From Bacillota bacterium (lineage in GTDB: Bacteria; Bacillota; Bacilli; Alicyclobacillales; Alicyclobacillaceae), in the NCBI GenBank assembly GCA_021816665.1, contig JAKAXI010000099.1, forward strand, positions 1-6,874: a stretch of 6,874 nucleotides of DNA. The letters run 5' to 3'. Every line of letters begins with the position of its first letter. Position 1 is the first letter of the stretch. Of this stretch, positions 1-5,561 are shown one piece after another. The notes under the pieces were generated by a model that saw nothing but the letters and a program-made list of their open reading frames with translations, was not told the DNA's origin and searched no databases. Both the position numbers and the translations under genes were made by a program.

Positions 1-604
1 GCCAAGCTTCGTAGTCTTCTGGACTGTGCACGGGCCTTGTCCACCACTCTGGCCAACCCGCTGCTTCCGCGTCGACCCGCGCTAACTGCAGTCTCTCGAG
101 CGCGGGCTGTAGGCGGGCTTCACCTGCATCTGCGACCTCCATGAAGGCTTGTCCCGCCCTCTGACGGTAACAAGCGAGAAGCGGTTGCAACCGTCCTTCG
201 CGCACGACCGTCGCCCCGTCGCAGACCGGTCTTGCCGCCAAGAGTGCCGCTTGGCAAGCAAGCAACGCCCCCGGTTGGAGTCCAGGTAAGTCCCCAGCCG
301 CTACAAACACCTCGTCAGAGTCCGCAACTTCTGGCCAGCCGTGCGCGATTGCCTGTAGCGGCCCAGCGTGCCACAATGCGTCCGTCACTGCTGTCACGCT
401 CGGAAGTCGAGCTACGACACGCAGCACATCGGCTCCGGGTTCTGGCGGCAACAGCACGTAAGTCCGGTCCGCAACTGCAACCGTTGCAGCGAGTACTGCA
501 TCGAGTACGGTTCTGGCGCTTCCACGGCTCCAGGGCAGAGTCAGTTTGTTCCGGCCCATTCTGCGACTGGCGCCTCCGGCGACGATCAGTGCTGCGCTTG
601 ACAT
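1..604 (-). CDS. mobA: MobA-family molybdenum cofactor guanylyltransferase, 3' end cut by window edge
   Basis: The minus strand reads open from an ATG at 604 to position 1 (201 residues) with no stop, so the C-terminus lies outside the window. The N-terminus shows the NTP-transferase signature: GG at residues 10-11, then S13-R-R-M-G17 and K20 (family pattern GGxSxRMGxxK). Further family marks are GPLQAI at 81-86, the metal-binding-type GDLP at 104-107, QPLLACY at 140-146 and SPEDY at 194-198, which matches the conserved TPED near the C-terminus. MobA proteins are usually about 190-215 residues, so little is missing. The family is cytoplasmic and transfers GMP from GTP to molybdopterin to make the guanine dinucleotide cofactor. 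A GGGGTG stands 5 nt before the ATG. The gene overlaps the end of the upstream cyclo-ligase gene by 19 nt, so the two are probably translationally coupled. A related MobA-like nucleotidyltransferase with another substrate cannot be excluded, because no other molybdenum cofactor gene is in view. Confidence 0.85.
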   Translation of the reverse strand, partial: MSSAALIVAGGASRRMGRNKLTLPWSRGSARTVLDAVLAATVAVADRTYVLLPPEPGADVLRVVARLPSVTAVTDALWHAGPLQAIAHGWPEVADSDEVFVAAGDLPGLQPGALLACQAALLAARPVCDGATVVREGRLQPLLACYRQRAGQAFMEVADAGEARLQPALERLQLARVDAEAAGWPEWWTRPVHSPEDYEAW

Positions 605-1239
605 ACGCGCACCCCGGTCTCTGTGACAATTTGATGTACCAAGATGTCGTGGCTCGCGCGCGGGAGTTCATCCATGACGAGCATGTTGTAGACAATCCCG
701 ATGCGCACCGGTTTGGCACCTTCCCCCGCAAAAAAGCGGTCGTAGTACCCACCACCGTAACCGAGGCGAACCCCCGCCTCACTAAATGCTACGCCCGGCA
801 AGAGCACAAAGTCGATGTCTGCCGCATCAACGAGAGTTGTTTCATCAGGTACAGGTTCTCTAATCCCGAACGGTCCCCGCCCAAACGCCCCTGGCTGTGC
901 AGGGAGTTTCACCTCGTAGAAATACAGGCTGTGCGTTCCCCGCTCAGTCTTCGGGAAAACGATCTTCCAGCCTGCAGTCGAGAGCTTTTCGAGACAACTC
1001 GTGATGTCTGGTTCCCCTGCGTGACTCATGTACGCCGCAACCACCGGTGTTTCGGAGGCACGCCCCGCCATCAGCCGCAGGTGCTCTTCGAGGCGTTCTG
1101 CGATCGCCGCATCCCACTTTTTGTGCGCGGCTTTCGAGATCCCCCCACGCAACCTCAGGTATCGCTCCCGCAGCGCTGGCTTTTCATGTGCCAAGCCGCT
1201 CACGCCCCCTTTGGTCGTTTTGCGTCCCGCGAACGCCAC
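586..1239 (-). CDS. 5-formyltetrahydrofolate cyclo-ligase (5,10-methenyl-THF synthetase)
   Basis: This enzyme converts 5-formyl-THF plus ATP to 5,10-methenyl-THF in the cytoplasm and returns the storage folate to the one-carbon pool. The protein has 217 residues, slightly longer than the usual 180-200. Recognisable family blocks are the N-terminal K20-x-x-LRERYLRLR, FGIREP at 124-129, LLPGVAF at 146-152, the glycine-rich nucleotide-binding block RLGYGGGYYDR at 158-168, and DILVHQIVTE at 198-207. It is the counterpart of Bacillus yqgN and E. coli fau. The start taken is GTG at 1239, preceded by AGAGGT 10 nt upstream and only 14 nt after the stop of the phosphatase gene. A TTG at 1194 (residue 16), preceded by an AAGGGGG tract about 10 nt away, would give the more typical family N-terminus and is a real alternative. 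The middle position in a three-gene minus-strand cluster suggests co-transcription. Confidence 0.95.
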   Translation of the reverse strand: MAFAGRKTTKGGVSGLAHEKPALRERYLRLRGGISKAAHKKWDAAIAERLEEHLRLMAGRASETPVVAAYMSHAGEPDITSCLEKLSTAGWKIVFPKTERGTHSLYFYEVKLPAQPGAFGRGPFGIREPVPDETTLVDAADIDFVLLPGVAFSEAGVRLGYGGGYYDRFFAGEGAKPVRIGIVYNMLVMDELPRASHDILVHQIVTETGVRVCQAQH

Positions 1240-1253
1240 AGTGTTTCTTACCT

Positions 1254-2171
1254 CTAGTGTACGCCCTCTGCAGTTCCGGTGCGCTTATACAACCCACATT
1301 GAACAAATACGAACGGAGCCCCTAGTGTGCACCAAGCGCCAACCAGGACGCCCCGTGCAATGAGCGACCACAGGATGTCCGTGGGCCACTGTATTACCCA
1401 TTGTAGCGCAATCAGACCCGCCATGCCGATCAGAGCTGTGCACACTCGCCGCCACAAATTTGGCAACAAGTCACTTCCGACAAAACGTTCCTCGAAAAGG
1501 AGGCCAATCATCCCACCAAGCATCCACGACGCGTACTCCGCAGACACAACGCCGCGGTGAAAAACGAGCAGAAGGATGCCGAGCAGCAGAGCGATCGTCG
1601 CCCGCACCGAGAACGGGTAGTTGCGATACGTCCACCACTTTCCGACAAGCCAGCCAAGAGTCGAAAAAACTGTACCGAGCGCGAGCCCGAGCAAGACGTC
1701 GACAGGCCAGTGCAACCCCGCGTAAATGCGTGACACACCCACCACTGTCGCGAGCAGTAGGGCGCCGACCCACGCCCACCCGCGCGCCTTGCGCAGTGCC
1801 ATCGCGAGCGCTCCAAAGAATGTCAACGCTTCTTGCGTATGCGCGCTTGGCAGCGAGTACCCGGGCCCGGTCGCCTGTGCTATTGTGCGGATCCCGGGCA
1901 CCCCCGTCGGTCGCACCACGGACAGCGCCACTTTCAGCCAGTTGTTCACGTACATCGAAGCGAGCAACACGAAACCGATCCTCAGCCCGAAACGTCGGTG
2001 AATCGACCAGAAGATAACTGGCAACACAAGCAGATACACACCCTCCATGCCGTAGCGCGCGAAGATGTCGACGAGGCGTGTCAACCACGGTGCCTCGTAC
2101 GCCTGCATCCAGACGATCAGGTGGTACTGCCAGACGTACCCGGCGGGCATTGGAAAATTCGGACCGCTCAT
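1254..2171 (-). CDS. PAP2-family integral membrane phosphatase
   Basis: The 305-residue, very hydrophobic protein carries all three motifs of the type 2 phosphatidic acid phosphatase superfamily: K80-x6-R87-P88, P108-S-A-H111 (normally PSGH), and S147-R-x5-H154 followed by WPVD. H111 and H154 are the expected catalytic histidines. Predicted membrane segments lie near residues 44-58, 64-82, 113-125, 131-146, 156-174, 190-204, 212-226, 246-262 and 270-290. The last three or four come after the catalytic core, making it longer than short BcrC-type undecaprenyl-pyrophosphate phosphatases of about 190 residues. Family members remove phosphate from lipid phosphates or isoprenoid pyrophosphates on the outer membrane face. 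The exact substrate cannot be read from the sequence. ATG 2171 is chosen over an upstream in-frame start at 2228 because AAGGAGGG (2183-2190) stands 11 nt before it. It is first in the leftward gene cluster and divergent from the ABC-F gene. No convincing promoter of its own was found. Confidence 0.93.
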   Translation of the reverse strand: MSGPNFPMPAGYVWQYHLIVWMQAYEAPWLTRLVDIFARYGMEGVYLLVLPVIFWSIHRRFGLRIGFVLLASMYVNNWLKVALSVVRPTGVPGIRTIAQATGPGYSLPSAHTQEALTFFGALAMALRKARGWAWVGALLLATVVGVSRIYAGLHWPVDVLLGLALGTVFSTLGWLVGKWWTYRNYPFSVRATIALLLGILLLVFHRGVVSAEYASWMLGGMIGLLFEERFVGSDLLPNLWRRVCTALIGMAGLIALQWVIQWPTDILWSLIARGVLVGAWCTLGAPFVFVQCGLYKRTGTAEGVH

Positions 2172-2218
2172 TGTGTGCGCTTCCCTCCTTGTCTGACCCC
2201 ATCCTGACAGACACCTTT

Positions 2219-2228
2219 GTGTGCACAC
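2219..2228. promoter_or_regulatory. 10-bp perfect palindrome GTGTGCACAC, possible operator
   Basis: A perfect 10-bp palindrome lies in the divergent intergenic region, six bases before the putative -35 element of the ABC-F promoter and 47 bp from the phosphatase start codon. A regulator bound here could touch both genes. No second copy is seen and the motif is short, so chance is a real possibility. Confidence 0.2.
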
Positions 2229-2234
2229 CCCGCG

Positions 2235-2264
2235 TTGTCACGCCCGCGTCTGCTCCGGTACACT
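2235..2264 (+). promoter_or_regulatory. Putative sigma-A promoter of the ABC-F gene
   Basis: TTGTCA (2235-2240) and TACACT (2259-2264) are separated by 18 bp. They resemble the TTGACA / TATAAT boxes, with one mismatch in the first and two in the second. The predicted 5' leader is about 55 nt and no attenuator or leader peptide is obvious in it. It is the best match in the 156-bp divergent gap, but it is predicted only from the sequence. Confidence 0.45.
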
Positions 2265-2327
2265 GAAGGGCAGTACACGTCCGAACAGGGTTGTCTAACG
2301 CATTGTATGAATGCAAGGGGACTGGCT

Positions 2328-4502
2328 ATGATTGTTCTTTCAGCAAATCATGTCGAAAAGCAGTTTGACGGGCACGTCGTCCTGACGGATGCCAGCATTG
2401 TCGTGCAGACTGGCGAGCGCGTGGCGCTCGTTGGGGCAAACGGCGCTGGCAAGACGACGTTTTTGCATATCCTGGTCAGCGATGAGACGGCGGATGCTGG
2501 TGACATCAGCCTTGGCAAAGGCGTCACACTTGGGTTCGTCTCGCAGTTCCTCGACGCGCCTCCAGACACTACGCTGGAGGCGTTCATGCAGCAGGGGTTT
2601 GCCGAGGTTTACCAGATGGAGACCCGTCTGCATGAACTGGAGCACGCCATGGCAAATCCGGAAGTTTACGAAGACGAAGCGCGTTTCACAGCAGTGTCGG
2701 CTGAGTACGACCGCCTGCAGCGGATGTTCGACGAGCAGGGTGGGTACGCAGTCGAAGCACAGATCCGCCGCGTTCTGACCGGCATGCAGTTCCCCTCCGA
2801 GATGCACACCCAGACCGTCGGCAGTCTCAGCGGCGGCCAGAAGACCCGCCTTTCGCTCGCGCGCCTGCTCGCCACGACCCCCGACTTGCTGGTGCTGGAC
2901 GAACCGACCAACTACCTCGACGTCGAGACACTCAGTTGGTTGGAAGATGAACTGAAAGGCTACCGCGGTGCCGTGCTCGTGGTTTCGCACGATCGCTATT
3001 TTCTCGACCAGATCGCGACTGTGACCTACGAACTCGATCGCGGCCGCACGACCCGCTACGTCGGCAACTACAGCGACTACGTGGAAGCGTCCGCTGAGCG
3101 GTTGGCGCAGGATGTAGAGCGCTACGAGGCGCAGCAGGCCGAGATCGCGCGAATTGAACAGTTCGTCGCGAAGAACATCGTCCGCGCCTCCACGACAAAG
3201 CGCGCACAGAGTCGGCGCAAGTGGCTCGAGAAAATGGAGCGGCTCGACGCGCCGCGCACGTCGACCGCGCGCCTTGCGCTGTCGTTCCACGCGGAGCGGG
3301 CGTCCGGCAAAGACGTGCTGAACGTGCGCGACCTAATCGTCGGCTACCCGGACAACCGCCTCGCCGGACCAATCAACCTACAGGTGGCCCGCGGTCAGCG
3401 AGTCGCCATCCTGGGGCCGAACGGGATCGGCAAGACGACGCTGCTGCGGACTTTGATCGGTCGACATGCTGCACTCGCAGGCACGGTGACGTGGGGCAGT
3501 CACGTCCAAATTGGCTACTACGACCAGGAGCAGGCCGATCTCGACCTCAAGAAGACGGTCCTGAGCCAGGTCTGGGACGAACACCCGCGCCTCGACCAGA
3601 CGACCATTCGCACAGCACTCGGTCGCTTCCTGTTTCGCGGCAACGACGTCGACAAACCGGTCGCGGCTCTTTCCGGCGGCGAGCGCAGCCGACTCGCTCT
3701 CTGTCGGTTGATGCTACAGCAGGCGAACGTGCTGTTGTTTGACGAGCCGACCAACCACCTTGACCTGCCGGCGAAGGAAGTCCTGGAAGACGCGCTGCAG
3801 GACTACGAAGGCACGATTCTGTTCGTCTCGCACGACCGCTACTTTATCGACGCCATCGCGACACACGTGCTCGAGGTCGATCCCGCTTCTGTCCGCGTCT
3901 TCATCGGCAACTACAGCGACTACCGCTGGAAGCGCCAGCAGGAGGCGCTCGAAGCCGCGCGCGAGGCCGCGAGCGAATCCACGGGCGAAACCGCGGGCGG
4001 ATCGGAAAAGCGAGGCGGCTCAGCGACCGGGGCCGCGACTGCGAGGAGCGCGGGCGGGACTCGGGCGGCTGAGCATCGCGCGGATGGGGCTGGCGGTGCG
4101 GCGGCCACCGGGATCGGCAGGACGGGAACGCCGGAATCGGCCCCTTCATCCGGTGGCGACGGATCGGCACAGTCGGTGGACGAATCAGCTAAGCGGGCGG
4201 CCGGCACCTCTTCAAATACAGCCCCGGGTGCGCGCCCGGCGACGCCGGGTCGCGTGCGATCGGCTGATCTGCGAAAGTTGCGCGCGAAGGTTGAGAAGCT
4301 CGAGGCCGCGGTGATAGAGGCGGAGGAACGCAAAGCCGAAATCGAACAGGCGATGGTCGATGCTGGACTCGCGCAGGACTTTGAGCGCGGAGCACAGTTG
4401 GAGCGAGATCTCGATGCAGCAACCTCTGCCTGCACGGCCGCACTCTCGGCGTGGGAAGAGGCAGCAGCCGAGTTAGAGGAAATGGAACGCGTCAGCGACT
4501 AG
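2328..4502 (+). CDS. ydiF: ABC-F family ATPase, YdiF type, with extended C-terminal linker and coiled coil
   Basis: This is a soluble protein of 724 residues with two ATP-binding cassettes and no membrane segment, the ABC-F arrangement. Cassette 1 has Walker A GANGAGKTT (36-44), signature LSGGQ (167-171), Walker B ending D191-E192 with PTNYLD, and H-loop H221. Cassette 2 has GPNGIGKTT (363-371), LSGGE (448-452), D472-E473 with PTNHLD, and H502. The charged linker of about residues 245-330 between them is the ribosome-facing segment in known family members, which act on translating or stalled ribosomes. Residues 545-645 form a G/A/S/T/R-rich low-complexity stretch, and 646-722 a charged coiled coil like the C-terminal domain of Uup and YdiF. 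The start at 2328 follows AAGGGG (2315-2320) by 7 nt and begins directly with the cassette; the open frame extends upstream to 2217 without family-like sequence. The exact subfamily and any antibiotic-resistance role cannot be decided. It converges on tsaD across a 1.06-kb gap. Confidence 0.93.
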   Translation: MIVLSANHVEKQFDGHVVLTDASIVVQTGERVALVGANGAGKTTFLHILVSDETADAGDISLGKGVTLGFVSQFLDAPPDTTLEAFMQQGFAEVYQMETRLHELEHAMANPEVYEDEARFTAVSAEYDRLQRMFDEQGGYAVEAQIRRVLTGMQFPSEMHTQTVGSLSGGQKTRLSLARLLATTPDLLVLDEPTNYLDVETLSWLEDELKGYRGAVLVVSHDRYFLDQIATVTYELDRGRTTRYVGNYSDYVEASAERLAQDVERYEAQQAEIARIEQFVAKNIVRASTTKRAQSRRKWLEKMERLDAPRTSTARLALSFHAERASGKDVLNVRDLIVGYPDNRLAGPINLQVARGQRVAILGPNGIGKTTLLRTLIGRHAALAGTVTWGSHVQIGYYDQEQADLDLKKTVLSQVWDEHPRLDQTTIRTALGRFLFRGNDVDKPVAALSGGERSRLALCRLMLQQANVLLFDEPTNHLDLPAKEVLEDALQDYEGTILFVSHDRYFIDAIATHVLEVDPASVRVFIGNYSDYRWKRQQEALEAAREAASESTGETAGGSEKRGGSATGAATARSAGGTRAAEHRADGAGGAAATGIGRTGTPESAPSSGGDGSAQSVDESAKRAAGTSSNTAPGARPATPGRVRSADLRKLRAKVEKLEAAVIEAEERKAEIEQAMVDAGLAQDFERGAQLERDLDAATSACTAALSAWEEAAAELEEMERVSD

Positions 4503-4610
4503 ATGGAGATGCAGGACGCCGCGCGAGACCTGCGTGTGAACACGAGGCGGCAGGCGTGAACCGGCTGAGTAGCAGGCGCGCTCCGGTGACCAGGATCAGC
4601 GGACGGGGGG

Positions 4611-4684
4611 GGCAACAGGCAGGGGGAGTGGGCCGTGCGGAGCAACAGGCTGGGAGCAACAGACCGGGGGAGTAGACCGCACGG
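4611..4684 (+). repeat. Imperfect G-rich direct repeat, two 30-bp copies
   Basis: Copies at 4611-4640 and 4655-4684 match at 23 of 30 positions. Each starts (A/G)GCAACAG and carries GGGGGAGT in the middle. An additional partial copy of the GCAACAGGC part lies between them at 4641-4650. The plus strand has G-tracts of 8, 5, 3, 3 and 5 bases from 4605 to 4670. The repeat lies 100-180 bp after the ABC-F stop codon. No function is assigned. Confidence 0.6.
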
Positions 4685-4755
4685 CGGGATCCGCCTCGGA
4701 AGTTTGTCGCGAGATTGTGGCTCTCTTGAACCGTCTGAAAACGTGGATCCGTCAG

Positions 4756-4863
4756 TTATCCACACTGTCCACAGGGTTATCCACAGGATAAAGCCTGCCA
4801 CCGCGAGGATTCCGACACGTTTCCACAAAGTTCGTCACATCTTGTCCACAAACGTGTGGATTG
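4756..4863 (+). promoter_or_regulatory. DnaA box cluster
   Basis: Two perfect DnaA boxes, TTATCCACA, lie at 4756-4764 and 4777-4785, 21 bp (two helical turns) apart. TTGTCCACA at 4842-4850 has one mismatch. CTGTCCACA (4765-4773), GTTTCCACA (4819-4827) and, on the minus strand, CAATCCACA (4855-4863) have two each. The second box is also half of an inverted repeat, TTATCC-ACA-GGATAA (4777-4791). dnaA, dnaN and an AT-rich unwinding region are absent, so this is more likely a secondary DnaA-binding or titration cluster than the chromosomal origin. From memory, Bacillus subtilis has a DnaA box cluster in the equivalent gcp-ydiF gap. Confidence 0.7.
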
Positions 4864-4958
4864 TCGGGAACGTACACTAGCGCCGCAACGATTGTGGTCC
4901 CATGCAAGCCAGTAGCGGCCAAATTGGCAGCAAGGCTCGATGGACCGTCCATTGGCAA

Positions 4959-5000
4959 CGCCATATTGGCGGTATGCCACCGTTAACGCCATTTTGGCCG
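4959..5000 (+). repeat. Left copy of an edge module duplicated at 5355-5395
   Basis: This stretch holds two palindromes 28 bp apart, with centres TAT and TTT. The same stretch recurs at 5355-5395 with a 27-bp interval, the same TAT and TTT centres, the same GGTATGCC after the first palindrome and the same TGGCCG ending. Outside these places and 5426-5466 the array has only 40-44 bp intervals. Confidence 0.75.
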
Positions 5001-5035
5001 GGCCTTCCTTAGGATCCCGATCACGTTGCGCCACT
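4984..5035 (+). repeat. Left copy of a 52-bp direct repeat bracketing the array
   Basis: It matches 5451-5502 with 3 mismatches in 52 bp (4997/5464, 5002/5469, 5009/5476) and an offset of 467 bp. It covers a palindrome, the following 29-bp spacer including GGATCCCGATCACGTTG, and the left arm of the next palindrome. Confidence 0.9.
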
Positions 5036-5041
5036 TTGGCG

Positions 5042-5050
5042 TTATTCACA
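5042..5050 (+). promoter_or_regulatory. DnaA-box-like TTATTCACA inside a spacer of the palindrome array
   Basis: TTATTCACA fits the TTATNCACA form of the DnaA box and directly follows the palindrome at 5029-5041. It is isolated, about 180 bp from the main box cluster, so chance occurrence is possible. Confidence 0.4.
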
Positions 5051-5354
5051 CTGGCCTTTCGAACGTTTACGCCATATTGGCGCTATGACCATGCTTGCCT
5101 TGGCCGTTACGCCAATATGGCGTTACCACAGGCCTAAGTCTAGGCATTTGCGCCATTTTGGCGTAATTTCCGGACACGTTTCAGATGCGTACGCCAAATT
5201 GGCGATATCGGCCATACAACCTCAGCAAATAGCGCCATTTTGGCGTTGTAGGGAGACTCCCTCACGCCATTGCGCCATAATGGCGGTAAGGATAGCGGGA
5301 TCCCTCAGGTTTACGCCATTTTGGCGATAACTTAACTCATCCGCACCCATATAG

Positions 5355-5395
5355 CGTCATATTGGCGGTATGCCCCCCTTACGCCATTTTGGCCG
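5355..5395 (+). repeat. Right copy of the edge module at 4959-5000
   Basis: It starts with the variant palindrome CGTCA-TAT-TGGCG, followed by GGTATGCC and, 27 bp on, CGCCA-TTT-TGGCC. Relative to the left copy it has a few substitutions and one net base deletion in the C-rich part between the palindromes. Confidence 0.75.
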
Positions 5396-5450
5396 TAACG
5401 ATTCGTGCAAGCCCACCTGCCCTAGCGCCATTTTGGCGTCATTGCCCCGC

Positions 5451-5502
5451 TAACGCCATTTTGTCCGGACCTTCCGTAGGATCCCGATCACGTTGCGCCA
5501 CT
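5451..5502 (+). repeat. Right copy of the 52-bp direct repeat bracketing the array
   Basis: This is the partner of 4984-5035. Its first palindrome is damaged on the right arm (TGTCC for TGGCC). The next, at 5496, keeps only the left arm CGCCA, so the array fades out here, about 53 bp before the tsaD stop codon. Confidence 0.9.
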
Positions 5503-5561
5503 GCAACGGTAACCAACGCGACCGCACAGCTAGCTAGCCTAGCGCCGTAGCCAAGCACAAG

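Larger units (their letters stand above)
4917..5508. repeat. Array of about 16 regularly spaced 13-bp palindromes, CGCCA-N3-TGGCG
   Basis: Ten copies are perfect CGCCA-N3-TGGCG, starting at 4959, 5029, 5070, 5110, 5151, 5192, 5233, 5273, 5314 and 5426. Three have one mismatch (4987, 5355, 5382) and two have two (4917, 5454). A decayed copy starts at 5496. The central three bases are all A/T in 14 of the 15 better copies (TTT, TAT, AAT, ATA, TAA). Flanks extend the symmetry to about TWR-CGCCA-WWW-TGGCG-NTA. From 4987 to 5355 the start-to-start distances are 42, 41, 40, 41, 41, 41, 40, 41 and 41 bp. At the edges 27-28 bp intervals appear. Spacers are unrelated in sequence apart from the edge duplications. 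The palindromes are too short to be CRISPR repeats and no cas gene is present. The form suggests docking sites for a dimeric DNA-binding protein, stacked on one helix face. Confidence 0.93.
4503..5561. other. 1.06-kb non-coding convergent intergenic region
   Basis: No credible gene lies between the stop of the ABC-F gene and the stop of tsaD. Short open frames here either start at weak codons or translate the repeats themselves. The region holds, in order, a G-rich direct repeat, a DnaA box cluster and a long array of regularly spaced palindromes. No classic hairpin-plus-T-tract terminator was found for either gene. The nearest candidate is a 5-bp hairpin, GGCGG-GAT-CCGCC at 4683-4695, which has no T-run after it. 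Confidence 0.8.

Noticed and set aside
232..1257. Plus-strand open frame of 341 codons
   Set aside because: It lies antisense to MobA and the cyclo-ligase, both of which have clear family motifs, and its own translation is compositionally odd and motif-free.
1471..2316. Minus-strand open frame of 281 codons
   Set aside because: It is an out-of-frame reading of the PAP2 phosphatase, rich in R and A, without motifs.
2217..2327. N-terminal extension of the ABC-F protein from an upstream start
   Set aside because: The extension has no family similarity, would run through the predicted promoter, and a good ribosome binding site precedes the ATG at 2328.
4683..4695. Terminator hairpin GGCGG-GAT-CCGCC
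   Set aside because: The stem is only 5 bp and no T-tract follows, so it is not supported as an intrinsic terminator.
4499..4828. Minus-strand open frame of 109 codons with a hydrophobic N-terminus
   Set aside because: It starts at TTG, overlaps the ABC-F stop codon, and its hydrophobic part is a translation of the DnaA boxes. The remainder is the G-rich repeat read backwards.
4756..4863. Chromosomal origin oriC
   Set aside because: DnaA boxes are present, but there is no dnaA, dnaN, rpmH or clear AT-rich unwinding stretch. A secondary DnaA-binding cluster fits better.
5085..5330. Plus-strand open frame of 81 codons in the palindrome array
   Set aside because: Its sequence is a translation of the repeats, with recurring FWR/LAI words, no ribosome binding site and no family resemblance.
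4917..5508. CRISPR array
   Set aside because: The regular repeat-spacer layout and ~28-bp unique spacers resemble one, but the repeat is only 13 bp (19 with weak flanks), the period is 41 bp, repeats vary and no cas gene is visible.
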